The position numbers and the translations under genes are program-made. Shown here piece after piece: positions 9,110 through 20,208 of a stretch of DNA of 27,188 nucleotides. Source of the DNA: Leucogyrophana mollusca (taxonomy: Eukaryota; Basidiomycota; Agaricomycetes; Boletales); assembly GCA_021014945.1 (NCBI GenBank), contig MU266645.1:1-27188 (forward strand). The letters run 5' to 3'. The notes beneath the pieces were generated by a model that saw nothing but the letters and a program-made list of their open reading frames with translations, had not been told where the DNA came from and ran no database searches. Position 1 is the stretch's first letter. Each line of letters opens with the position of its first letter.

Positions 9110-11045
9110 TCAAGTAGCGCTTTTCTTCTGATTCCAGGCGGACATGTGGGCAAGCTCGTAGTCGCGGGCATCCGGACGACTACGCAGCCGCCGCACAACT
9201 TCGCTCGCGTTCGGACGAGACGCCGGATTCGTGTCCCGGCATTTCTCGATTAATTCCCAGATCGTATCATCGAGCTCAGTGCTGGCTGGTCGACGTAGTT
9301 GGAGATTTCGTATGATAGCCATCATTGGAGAATGAAGCTCGGAGAATGGCGGCCGCCCAGCATAAATCTGGCACAGTCACGGCGTGAGTGAGAGCACAGA
9401 ACGAATAGAATAAATTCGAACGCGACCTCATAACCCACACAACCAAACGCATAGATATCACTAGCGCAACTCTTCCGCCTCCGTTCAGGGCTATCGTAGT
9501 CGAACAACTCGGGGGCCATCCACGGAGTGGATCCTTGTCCGTTTGTGGTGGCGGTCACGGTGAAGTGGATGTTCGAGTCCTGTGCTATAACGGACAACCC
9601 AAAGTCGGCAATACAAGCTCGCAGACCTGATGTAATGAGAATGTTTAACTGTGAGTGTGTATCGGTAAAGCGGTCTGGACATGCTCAGGGATCACATACG
9701 CCTTTCAGGTCACCATGAATTATAGGGGGGCAAAACGAGTGAAGATATTCAATCCCAAGCGCGACGTCTAACATCTGCCATATACATCATTACAGCACCA
9801 TGCTATCAGCACAGATGACCCACGAACCAGCTGTAGTCTATTCGTCTTCAGGTTGTCTTTAAGGTATCGAGGAAGGTTCCCGTTATCCATCCATGGTGAT
9901 ACGAGGCACACTCGAGGGGAGGGTTCATCCACGCAGTACACGCCACAGAATGGTAACACGTATGGACTGGAGAGCTGAGCCCACAGAACCGCTTCTTTCG
10001 AGTATGCCTGTGACAGCGAGGTCAATCTGGGCGAAGCAATATATTAAATAAAGTGTACCTTCATTAATACCTGGACATCAGGTGAATCGAAAACTCGCAT
10101 CATCTTGACAGCGACAGCGCGGCCATCGAGATCGCCCTTCCACACGTCTCCAAAGGTTCCACCAGTGATTTGGCTGCCTTGGATATCGATGTTCGGGAGG
10201 ACCAAACGCTGAGGATAAAGTCCAGATCTCTTGGAGAGCTCGACTAGTATATTGACCAAGAACCAACGAACGTTGTCGAGATCGAGGGAATCGAGGAGCT
10301 GTGTCGAGAATATCAACCAAAAACAAATATGTGATAGGATAAATGCTCTGATACGGCTTATACCTTCTGCATGAGGTCTAGCAACGATTGGGCTTGCGGA
10401 CCTCGTTGACCTAGTAGTCGCGCTCGGCACTGCGGTTCTTTGAGCATTGCGAGGACCCGAGCGACTATGCACAGCGCGTCCAGCCTCAAGATCTTGTTAA
10501 CAATTGCAGAATCGTTCAGTTGGAATTCCTAATTCATATGAATTGAATTTTCCTTTCGGAGTATTAGCTCTCAACTCACCGTTTCATCTCGAGTGAGATA
10601 GCGATCCAGGGTGTCCATGATGGATTCGTGATTTATGAGTTGGGTGGTTTCGTCAACATCATCGGTCCACTCGATGTACTTTGCCTTCAAACTCTCCACC
10701 CCGCTGAGCGATATAGGTGAGGGATACAGTCCAGCAAGCTAAGACCAGCTGAGTGACACACCTCGGCACGTAACATTCCAAAAACTCCAAAGTGTACACG
10801 AAGAGACGCTGCAATTCTCGGTTAGAGAACGGACCGCTTCAAGAAAATAACTGGTTCACTGGATATATCAAGTCCACCTGCATACGCTGTTTTCCATAGA
10901 TTAATGGGACTTGCAAAATCTGGGAGGTGTTCGCACGAAGCCAATCGTTTGGAGTCTCCGTTAGCGAAACAGAGATGTGTGGTTCGCTGAGCGTGTTACA
11001 AAACCGAGAGACTTCTCGGCGGAATTCCCGCTGTACTGTCGGCAG
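9110..11045 (-). pseudogene. TKL kinase half of WD40-kinase locus 2, linker exon frameshifted
   Basis: Exons: 10760-11045, 10580-10703, 10364-10528, 10059-10298, 9828-10007, 9700-9774, 9427-9648, 9110-9367. Lengths match locus 1 except +2 nt in the first, -6 nt in the fifth and a longer last exon. The kinase core is complete (GGTFGDVWKG, AVAVK, HGDLKG, DFG, APE, DIYAFGCV), ends with a tail (RPDARDYELAHMSAWNQ) that locus 1 has lost, and has GT...AG introns throughout, including the donor that is GC in locus 1. The first exon carries two 1-nt insertions relative to locus 1 (near 10854 and 10815), so the fused frame reaches a TGA at 10839-10841. From exon 10580-10703 onward the frame is clean, so an internally initiated kinase is possible. 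By eye the kinase exons are about 85-95% identical to locus 1. Confidence 0.75.
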
Positions 11046-11122
11046 CTACAACTCGAAAGATCGTTATCCTCACGAAAGCCAACGAGGGCATAGGCACATA
11101 CATCGGGGATCGAAGAGGTTAC

Positions 11123-12155
11123 TGAATGAGCGTGATATCGGACCTTCTGAGAGTGAGAGGCAGTATTGAAGCAGAATGAAGATACTCACTGAACCTTGGA
11201 TTGCGAATGATTCTGTGTCGAATAAGTACAGCCTGCGATTTCCGCCGCCAACGAGGTATCGGCCGTCGGGGGAGAACGCCGCACAATGCACCTGGTCTTC
11301 CACGTTGAATGAATCACCGACCTGCAGCCGCGTTTCCAAATCCCAAACTCGGACTGTCTTATCCCATCCCCCACTCGCAATTCTTCGCCCATCAGCGGTA
11401 ATCGATATCCAGCCGGCCGTATATTGCCACTCGTGCCCCAGCATCGGCCTCCCCACCTGCACTCCCGTTTTGGAATCCCACACCCGGATGCTTCTATCCG
11501 ATGACGTCGACCCGGTGACGAGGAGACGCCCGTCGGGCGAATACACAATCGACGTCACATCGTTGGTGTGGCCTTTTATGGGACCGAGGACACTCTCGCC
11601 AGTGGCAATATCAATCACCTGGAAACACCCACCTTCAAACCCAGCAGCAATTCGCGACCCATCATCCGGCGAGAAGGCCATGCAGAAGACGCTGTTGTCA
11701 CATTTCAGCGGTTCTCTGCCAAGTTTGCCAGCATCTGTATCCCACAGCAACATCTCCATCCCACCGGAGGCTATCGACACAATTGCGATCCAACATCCGT
11801 CTGGGGAATAGGCCAACTCTTCAGCACCGCCTTCGATCTCGTGAACGACTTCCCGCGTCTGCACATTCCAAACGACCACCCTGGCCTCCCCCACCGCACT
11901 CGCAATTCTCCTGCCGTCCGGAGATATGGCTATACACTCGATCTCGCCACTATGGTCAAGTGGCATCCCGTCTTGCCTACCGCTCTTAACATCACAGATG
12001 ATCAAGGTCCTGTTGTTCAATGCACATGCAATGCGCCGACCGTCCGGGAAATATGCAACGGAGACGACCCCTTTGTATCCTTTGAAAACTTTTGCCGGAT
12101 GGCGGGATGCACGACGCGCGCCTGACCACTCGACGGGGTTCAACGACGTCGACAT
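11123..12155 (-). CDS. WD40 propeller module of WD40-kinase locus 2
   Basis: Exon 1 is 11190-12155 (322 codons, ATG at 12155). It encodes seven WD40 blades homologous to locus 1 (FKGYKGVVSVAYFPDG, GHTNDVTSIVYSPDG, KSIRVWD-type strands). It ends at a GTGAGT donor. The next exon is short, 11123-11146 (KVRYHAHS): about 75 nt present in locus 1 are missing from the intron/exon 2 region. Splicing then continues in phase to the linker exon with high end 11045 (LPTVQREFRREVSRFCN). This is the N-terminal, probably ligand-binding part of a WD40-kinase fusion whose linker exon is frameshifted. The WD40 part is clearly more diverged from locus 1 than the kinase part. If the downstream half is dead, a truncated WD40 protein could still be made. 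Confidence 0.78.
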
Positions 12156-12261
12156 GCCGCGAGGAGAGGGGAGGGGGGCAAGTGAAGGTGTTCGAGGCGA
12201 TATTGGAGGATGGTGAGGTGCGGGACACAGCTACTTCAAGGTGAGCCCCCCTCTTATGCCC

Positions 12262-12267
12262 TTTATA
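12262..12267 (-). promoter_or_regulatory. TATA box of WD40-kinase locus 2
   Basis: The minus strand reads TGTATAAAGG, 107 nt upstream of the ATG at 12155. It lies inside a block (about 12220-12360) conserved upstream of all three WD40 loci, next to a GAGCATGCTGTGCACA motif. Confidence 0.45.
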
Positions 12268-12360
12268 CATAGAGTGAGCATGCTGTGCACATGCTCTTCG
12301 AAGGGCGCCTCGTGTCTTCGGTGAGCGCTTGGTGTTTTCATTATTCACAGGCTGAGCACA

Positions 12361-15093
12361 ATGGCGTCTAACTTTCATCCACCACCTCACGTGCGTTCAT
12401 TTCCCACATCCACTCTTCCGGTCCTCTTTCCCGCCGACTCATGTGTCGTCTCAAGTGCTAAATCACCGAAACATATACCTCGAGACATCAAAACTGCGTG
12501 TCACCCGTCAAGGCGACTTAGGACTTGGGGGGAAAGAGTTCCTTTGCTCCAGGGTCACAAGCGATCGTCAAACCCTCAGTAGATTTCGGGCTCGCCTCTC
12601 TCGCCTGACTCTGGACGCGTCTCTCCGCTGAACCCAGGACAAGCTCCTTGCCGCCGAGCCTACAGGACACCTCTGTTCGTCAAATGGCTGCGGAATCACA
12701 GGAATAAATGATGCGCGTACTCTACGAGCAGGCTATCAGAGACTTCACCTCATCGTTGTCGAGATGAAGAACTGGATGGTGGGATGTCCAATCTGGAACC
12801 TTGAGCGCTCGGAAAGCACTTTACCGTAGAGGATGGTGCGAGTTCGAACAAGGGCACTCGAATAACCGATGGTCCAGCGAACCCGGCCTGGGACCTGGCG
12901 AAAAAAAAAAAAAACACGACTTCACGATCGAGCATTGCGATTGGTTCAACACCAATGCGTACTGCTTCGTCGCGTCAGCTATCGTGTGGTGAACCGTTCG
13001 ACCCCTAGCGCCGTATGGCCACAACGGCTACAGCAAGTACCTTGACGTGTTCAACGCCACTGTTGGTGCCTACACGGATGCGACCATCGGCTAGGTTCGT
13101 CACCTTTTTGTTAGACTCCGCTGAGTTCCTGGCAGGTGACCGCGTTGCTCAGCAAGTGGTCGAATTGAATTTCCAGATAGGTTACGCCGTCGTAGGTTCT
13201 GCGTCCGAGAAGCGACCTGTTTCCATTATTAAACTGATAAGGTCAGGTCTCATCCGCGGCTTCCCACTCATATCTAGCGCGTCCTTTGATGACAATGTTC
13301 GTTTTACGCTCAATGTTAGTGTCAGATTCCATTGTCGTGTCTTTATCCGCTGCTTGTTTTAGATGGTCGGGTTGGTGAATGTCCATATGCTAAACGATGG
13401 TTCACGCATCTAGTTATCCATTGCGATCACTTTGTCACCCACGGAAACATTCCGGATTGCTTCTTCTTGGGTTTGTAAATGCCGCAGTTGTCCTTGTCAT
13501 TACGCTAACAGCCGTCCAGCGCCATAACTTCACCTACAACCCAGATGCAGGCAGGATTCTCCAGCGCGAACGAACTGACCGTCGACCAGCGCGGCTTCCT
13601 GATCGCTAACCGTCATCCTGAGCGAGCGGAAGGCGGTTTCTGCAGTCAAAACATTTTTGGATCGCCCAGGCAATGGGCTGGATCGTAGTCACTCCAGTTG
13701 AACACTACTATTGCTGAAACACGAAACCGGAAGGGCCCCGGTCTCTCGAACTCGCGCTATGGTGTTCGAGGATGCATCGGAAGGACACTGAATATATTAT
13801 GAAACCTACCACACACACCAGGGCGATCGACTCTATCCGAAACATGATGGATACCAAATTCATTACACCGAAGCCTTACGTTCAGAATTCGGTGTCGCTG
13901 GGCCCTCTTTCCAACCTGAGTCCTCACTGGGACTGCCTGCCACAGAGTAAGCACTAGGATCCTCGGTGGGAGATCGTTGAGATCTGCTGCTGCCACCAGT
14001 TGCGGTGGAGAAGTTGTTTTTTTGGTGTCGAAGGTAACAGGAAAAAATACAAACTGTTGTAGCTCGCGCACCAGAAGCGGGTGGCGCCTGGTGGCTGCAG
14101 CTCGATGGATTCAACGGAACCGAGCCCTCTTGAGAGTTGCGTCCGTGGGAACACGAGGGTTACCAGACCTGTGCCACAGCCAGCGGATACGTTGAGCGCG
14201 GGTTCTTCAAGGATCTGATGTACGAGACCGTAAACTCGTGTCTGCATGTCGTGGTTCAAGCGGCTCTTTTGGAGCCTTTTGAGGCAGCTGGACGGCGCTC
14301 CTGCAGTCCACGTAAACGGTGTACCGATATCCGGTCAACCAGAGCAAGCGGCAGTGCGTGACCGTTCTCGTCTGTGTGAGGGCGCTGCATCCTACGCTCT
14401 ATCCCAGAAAGCTGCAGATCATGGATTACATGAGGGTTCACCACAGAAGTTGAGTAATCTCGCGTTTGCCACCGAAGGGCTTGGGAGAGTACCACTAGAT
14501 TGTGTGAGCTGGGTTTCATGGGTTTCGCGCACGTCAGCGTTAAATTCTTACACCGATTCGGTACAGATTGGATGTTTGCTTGTGCAAAGAGACAACAAAC
14601 GGAACACACGGCTAGGGCTTCGTTGGATCGTATGGACTGAGTTTCGTGAGCTTGGGGATGTCCGCGTCAGATTTCCGACACGACCCCCGCTGTCGCCCTC
14701 AGTAGCATCACTGCTACCACCTAACACACGGTTGGTACCGCATTGTCGCTGCCACCCCCCGCATGCAACCCCTACGCACGTCACCAACGGAGCTCTACCA
14801 TCCACTCATTCCTCCTGGAGTATGAACTCGACCGTCCCTTCGTGCATCCAACCGCCATCCCTCGTACATGAATCCAAGCATCAACTTGTATACTTCACAT
14901 CTTCCACATCAGACCCTTCAACCGTACAACATAAGTTCTTGGGATTGTGCAGCGCGCTTCCTTATAAATCAACACAAGTCGCCGACGTGAAAAATTGCGC
15001 TTTGAATGACCGCACGGCTTCTCCCAAGGCTAGACCCGAGGATAACATCTGAGAGGTGCACTACTGCGAAGAGAGAAGCAGGGCTCGACTCCT
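12361..15093 (+). pseudogene. Degenerate protein-coding remnant(s), family not recognised
   Basis: Several plus-strand stretches read like real protein but are broken by stops and frame changes. Examples are about 12916-13000 (HDFTIEHCDWFNTNAYCF), 13012-13095 (YGHNGYSKYLDVFNATVGAY), 13545-13688 (SSANELTVDQRGFLIANRHP) and 14050-14361 (GGAWWLQLDGFNGTEPS, a TGA at 14131-14133, then GYQTCATASGYVERGFFKDL). Their aromatic and Asn-Gly-rich character suggests a secreted enzyme, but I cannot name a family. A run of 14 A at 12901-12914 lies in the middle of the first reading. A longer open frame at 14246-15052 has low-complexity content and is not convincing. I could not join these pieces by splice sites. 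Confidence 0.35.
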
Positions 15094-17413
15094 CTACTGC
15101 GAGTGCGTGTGCCTCCACCACCTACAGCACTCGAGGAAACAGAAGGCATCCAAGCACCCTGTGTCCTCGTAGTATGATTCCGCATCATTATCTTCAGGCT
15201 CGGAGTCCGAGTCCGAGTCTGGGTCGTCGTTCCTGGCAGCTCTGCGCCGCTCTCGGGCACGCCAACGCCGTCGTTCGTTTCTGTCTCTAGGGGGCGCGGC
15301 AGCCATTCGCTATGAGGAGCTTACGGTTAGACCGGAACATGGTCAATAGAAATTTGAAGACGCACATCATAAGCTTTTCCGAACGCTACGTTAGCGGCTA
15401 TTGGAGGAGACGCCCCGTTCTGGTTTCTTGATGGGCGTATTCGGGAGGGAGATTGTGCATATTCTTGTGCGTCGGATTGCAGCTAAGTAGCGCGGATAGA
15501 TATGAAGAGTCAATACTGTCAATGGAAACGTTCACTGCTAAAAACATACACTTGAAGAGACGGGAGCATTGAGTCGCTCGTGAACGGGTATAGGTGCAGA
15601 GCTATCTGGGAGGGCCGCGGGGATGCGAGGTCTGCGAAGTCGGATATTCTCCCGGGGCCCACGGATTATGCGTGACCATGGGTGACCAGGCACGGAAGGC
15701 GGAGCGGTCGATGTCGCGCGTGTTTGTGGGTCGGTCGGCAACTGGTACGAATAGAAGTGAACAAATCAAAATAGTCGACGAAAAACATTCGTAACAAAAC
15801 TTACTTCTGAGGAGTCGGGAGGTTGTTCGTCCGAGGAAGGATGCGATGAACCATTTGGTATGTCTGCGGGGGCGCGAGACTTGCGAAAGCGTATGCGTCG
15901 CCAGTGTTCACGAATATTGCGCAACCATTTGTGACCAGGCTTGGCCGGCTGAACAGGCAATATCTCTTGCTTGAGTGGAGGATCCTGCTGAGGTTCAGCA
16001 GGTCACTTGAAACACGAATGAGAGGATACCACGCAGAAAAACTTACGAGGCGCAGGCGTATCGACTCAGTGTCCCAGTCATCAACACTTGGCTTTCTTTC
16101 CTGCGGAATGGCGGGCTGTTCCTGTCCGACAGCGGGGAGCTAGGTATAACGCCGGGAATCAGTGTCGAGGTACGCAGAACACGAAAACGCGAACTCACAT
16201 CAAGTAGGGAGGAGTTTATTGAAGACGCGCCATTGTGCGACTTGGCGCGGACTTGCCTCTGCTGGCGGAGGGGTGGGATTGGTTGTATAGTAGATACCTA
16301 GTGTAAACACGGGATGTTAGCCGGAAGAAGGACGCATACACGCAAAAAATGCCTACATGTGGGTTCCGGCTGCTAGCGGCAGGCGAGACAGACTGGCGCT
16401 GAGGCGGAGAGTTGAAAGCAGTATTGAAACAAAATGAATATACTCACTGAGCCTTGGGTTGCCAATGATTCCGTGTCCCACAAGGATACCACGCCATCAG
16501 TTCCACCGCTGATGAGGTATCGGCCATCGGGAGAGAATGCCACGGAAAGAACCCAGACATCCACTGCGTCGACTCTGAATGGATCTCCCACCTGCAGCCG
16601 TGTCTCCAAGTCCCAAACCCGGACCGTCTTATCGTTTCCTCCACTCGCAACTCTTCGTCCATCAGCGGTAATCGATAAGCAGTTGACCCCATACTCGTGC
16701 CCCAGCATTGGCTTTCCTGTTTCTACTCCCGTTTTGGGATCCCAAACGCGGATGCTTTTATCGGCTGACGCGGTGACGAGGAGAAGTCCATCTGGCGAAT
16801 ACACAACCGACGACACAAACTCTGCGTGGCCTTTTATGGGACCAACGGTACTCTCGCCAGTCAGGATGTCAATCACCTGGAAATACCCATCGCGAAAGCC
16901 AGCAGCAATCCGTGTTCCATCCGGCGAGAATGTCACACAGAAGATGCTGCCGGCAAATTTCAGCGGCTCTCCGCCAGGTCTGCCAGTATCCGCGTCCCAC
17001 AACTGTACCACCCTCTCATTGGTCATCGGCGCAGTTAGGATCCAGCGTCCGTCTGGAGAATAGGCCAGCTCACGAACTCCATCTCCTTTGACCTCGTGAA
17101 CCACTTTCTGTGTCAGTGTATCCCAAATGACCAACCCACCCTGCCCTATTCCACTCGCAATTCTCTTGCCGTCAGGAGATATCGCTATCCACCTGACACT
17201 GGAATCGTGCTGAAGCCGGCGCTCATCTTGCCTACCGCTCTCGACGTCCCAAAGGATGACGGTCTTGTCGTTGGACGCACTTGCAATGCGTCGGACGTCC
17301 GGGAAGTACACAACGGAGTTGACCCAGTCACTGTGTCCCTCGAAAACCCTCGTCGGACGGCAGGATGTACTATGCGCGCCTGCGAGCTCGATTGGGTTCG
17401 ACAACGTCGACAT
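15094..17413 (-). CDS. WD40 propeller protein with basic-repeat and Cys-rich tail (locus 3)
   Basis: Seven exons, all phase 0, give 621 residues with no lesion: 16448-17413, 16199-16297, 16047-16139, 15805-15987, 15550-15741, 15366-15482, 15094-15309. Exon 1 encodes seven WD40 blades (GHSDWVNSVVYFPDVRRIAS, GHAEFVSSVVYSPDG, GHEYGVNCLSITADG) and is the paralogue of loci 1 and 2. Exon 3 starts LPAV, as the linker exon of locus 1 does, but the rest is different. Exons 4 and 5 encode two diverged copies of a basic module (KPGHKWLRNIR...RFRKSR and VPGHPWSRIIR...RLRRPR). The last exon has an Arg-rich stretch, a DSDSDSE tract and the end GCLDAFCFLECCRWW. There is no kinase domain. A scaffold or sensor role is inferred. 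The Cys cluster could be a lipid-attachment or metal site, but this is unproven. Confidence 0.8.
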
Positions 17414-17486
17414 GGCGCTAGGGGACGAGAGTGACGGGTGGGGTTAATGCAGGTGCTCGAGGCGACGTTGAAGGGAGATGATGAGA

Positions 17487-17720
17487 TGTGGGACACAGCT
17501 ACTCCAAGGTAAGCTCCCTCTTATGACCTCTATATATGCTGTAAACACGCTTTACACATGCTGTTCGAAGCGCGCCTCCTGCCTTTGGCAAGCGCTTGAT
17601 GTTTTCAGCATACACAGGCTAGCACATGGGCATCTCATTTTCGTGAATTGGAACGTAGGCTATGCCGGCCAGCGCAGAGGGCATCTATCACAAGAACTTG
17701 TGGTCGGGTGCTGTTGACAT
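17487..17720 (-). repeat. WD40-locus promoter block of locus 3
   Basis: Matches 3578-3800 almost continuously, including GGCCAGCGCAGAGG and the downstream ACAAGA.CT.GTGGTCGGGT. The duplication of locus 3 therefore included some 300 bp of upstream sequence. Locus 2 keeps only the gene-proximal part. Confidence 0.65.
17531..17537 (-). promoter_or_regulatory. TATA box of WD40 locus 3
   Basis: The minus strand reads GCATATATAGAG about 118 nt upstream of the ATG at 17413, at the position matching the TATA box of locus 2, within the shared upstream block. Confidence 0.45.
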
Positions 17721-19205
17721 CTATCCTGTGATATCGGTATACAAGCTCTCATTGGATGTCTTTCGCGTTTTCTGGGCGTCGGACTATGGGAAGTTGGTGG
17801 GTTTCCACCACGACCATGTAGTTATTTACTTGAAATCGGCGTATCATGAACAAAATACCGTACGTTTCCATAGTCGTGCTCATGTGTTGGGGCAGACTTT
17901 TGTGTATAGATGCTGAAGCCCACGTTTTAGACGACGTAGCTGTTCTAAGGGACGACCCTACCAGGGCTTATATTGCATGGTACGTGAACTGTCATGTAGC
18001 GAACTGCTGACGGTCGGACCATACCGTAGGTACTCCGTCATCGCGCACAGTGCCTCTTGAAACTTTGCGCGTCACCGAAGATTTAGAATTCGTACAGCCG
18101 ATATGCACGCGTTGTGTTGGTATCGTGGTTGAGTTGGGAATGTTAGGCTGGAAACAGTATGGGACAAATGATGCTGCGTGGCCTTCACGATGCAGGGGGA
18201 CAAGACGAATCGCGGGGTTATTCCCTGTGCAGTCCGCGTGAATACTAGTGTTGGTTTCAAGCGGGTGCTGGGTTGACCTTTCTACAGGCCATGTTCTAGC
18301 GACAATCTACACCACAGCGCTCGAATGCTGCGCTATCAGTGTCGTACATGGAAATATAAAGACGGGGTATACGACCTCCTCGCGAACCACGAGACTGTAC
18401 GTGGCAACTTGCTGATACTTAGCGGCATATACTCACGCGTGACGATTCAAGCAGAGCCTTCCCGTTTAGGGAGAACGATAATATTTATGCGTACGTTTTA
18501 TTCCTGCCTGTTTATCCTTCATCGTACTTCCTGTCTTCTTACCTACACCGCCAATTGCGGAAGGGGCCTTTACCATATGCGTTGAAAACTATATATCGGA
18601 CTCTCGGAACGCTGTGGATCTAGGCTTTGGTCAAGAATTCTTGTATAAAATTTAGATCTATTTGGCCAAGGCCATTCACATGGTGTTTTTCAAAGAATTT
18701 AGTCCGATAATCAGCTGAGAATGGATACGTATCAGGGAAATATGGGGCCGCGGTGTGATGGATACCGGATGACGGCTATGTGAAGCATCTGGGAGCCGGA
18801 TATCCGGTGGTTATGTTACATCAGAGATCAGTTGGTTATCTGGGAGAGGCCGGGGAAATATCTGAGGAATATGACATCATGAGTCAGCTGCGTGTCCCAT
18901 ATTAAACAGACAGCGCTATCGTGAACACCGCGCGTCCACGCCTCCATGATGTCTGACCACGCCAGCCCCCGCTATCCACCTTGCTCATAATGCTGAGCTA
19001 CTTTTTCTGGCCTTGGTACAGTCCAGAGAAAGTAACTCAACAATTGTTGGCGACCGCTATACCGCAAATCTGTCTGATACGCGTGATCTTCTAAAAAACA
19101 TTGTTCGACATTGCACATACAGAACACAAGACACAGATGACAAGGAGCATAGTTAGTATGATGGCTCGAGCAAAAGTTTGCAGCAAAAACGCGATACGTA
19201 TGAAG
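17721..19205. other. Intergenic, nothing recognised
   Basis: Beyond the promoter block of locus 3 there is no supportable gene, RNA or repeat. Small open frames (18050-18241, 18325-18585) have no protein-like character. Confidence 0.5.
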
Positions 19206-19755
19206 TTAGTTAGAAGACACGAGAGGATAAGGAAAGAAGAGCGCGGCGTGTCTGCAGAACTCATGCCAGACATTGCCAAGTATATCGGCCTTCCTTCCAA
19301 TGGGGGCCAAGCCCCCCCGCCCGACGCCATCGCGCGGTTGTCCCATCCACTGCTCTATGAATTCGCCTTCCAAGGGAATCCTCGCGTTCCACAGTGGCCA
19401 CTTGCCCCGCGGGAAGAATGGATGCCCGCCAATGAAACTGATCCAGAAGGCGTCACGCCCCCAAGACCATTGCGGCGACTCGGTATTGACTTCGTCGAGG
19501 AGCCAGTTTTGGATGCTTCTGGATAGGAACGCCCAGTCACTTGGACTGGCGGGGTTGAAGAGCGGTGAGAGGGGGAGAAATGGTATGGTAACATCACTGG
19601 GAGGGGCGGGGTGGTCGTCAATCGCCTCGTTCATCACTGACGTGGGGTCGGGCTTGAATGGGGCACGTGTAATCAGACACGCAAAGAGAATAAGGCTGCG
19701 TACTCACGTCGACGTCATCCCCGAGAACTGTGTGCTCAGATTGCAATAGTTGCAT
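19206..19755 (-). CDS. Hypothetical tryptophan-rich protein
   Basis: Two exons: 19708-19755 (ATG at 19755, MQLLQSEHTVLGDDVD) and 19206-19652, joined in phase 0 over a 55-nt intron (GTGAGT...CAAG). The product is about 164 residues. It is rich in Trp, Pro and Phe, with stretches such as WSWGRDAFWISFIGGHPFFP and KWPLWNARIPLEGEFIEQWM, and ends VWHEFCRHAALFFPYPLVSSN. There is no signal peptide, transmembrane segment or motif I can assign. The gene is divergent from the transposase-like gene whose start lies about 450 bp away, and may belong to the same repetitive unit. The opposite strand is also open (19101-19526), but its composition is less protein-like. A further 3' exon is possible. Confidence 0.5.
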
Positions 19756-20208
19756 AGTAATGGCCTCTACTACTGGTGCAGTGAAAGATCTATACTCTTC
19801 TTCAATCCTTACTGATATTTGGATAGGCTGTTAATGAGAACACAGTGAGCGAAGTCACAGAAAGCAGTCCCCAATACGCACAATCTTTCCTTGTACAAGA
19901 TGGCGCGGAAGAGTGCCGGAAAAATATACAGAGAGAAGGAGGGGCTGCAGTGAGGCGTGATCCGTGTCTTGGAACTGAACATCGGGATATACAGTCGAAG
20001 TGCCGGTGAGTGCATCAATATTCATGGTCGAATGTTGAATGAGTGAACGTCGGGAGACGTGGGAGTTCCGATCATTTGGACTTGATGAAATTCCTTCAAG
20101 TCAGAATGCATGTGACAATATGCACTCTCGATCAACAACTCGAAGACGGCCTGATTTCACTACCACCATCGGCAACCCGACTGCTCAGTGATCTGACCAT
20201 TTACGAAG

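Larger units (their letters stand above)
9068..12360. repeat. Segmental duplication, unit 2
   Basis: Second copy of the WD40-kinase unit, from its 3' flank to its promoter block. Introns align along their full length with unit 1, so the two arose by DNA duplication, not through a spliced copy. Confidence 0.8.

Noticed and set aside
14246..15052. 268-codon plus-strand frame as a gene
   Set aside because: Composition is irregular, no domain or homologue is recognised, and it ends just before the 3' end of the oppositely directed locus 3.
18600..18950. Possible LTR-like sequence
   Set aside because: Some LTR-like composition, but no matching second copy, target duplication or retroelement coding sequence in the window.
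19101..19526. Plus-strand frame overlapping the Trp-rich minus gene
   Set aside because: Open by chance in a GC-rich exon. The minus reading has a convincing intron and a richer aromatic composition.
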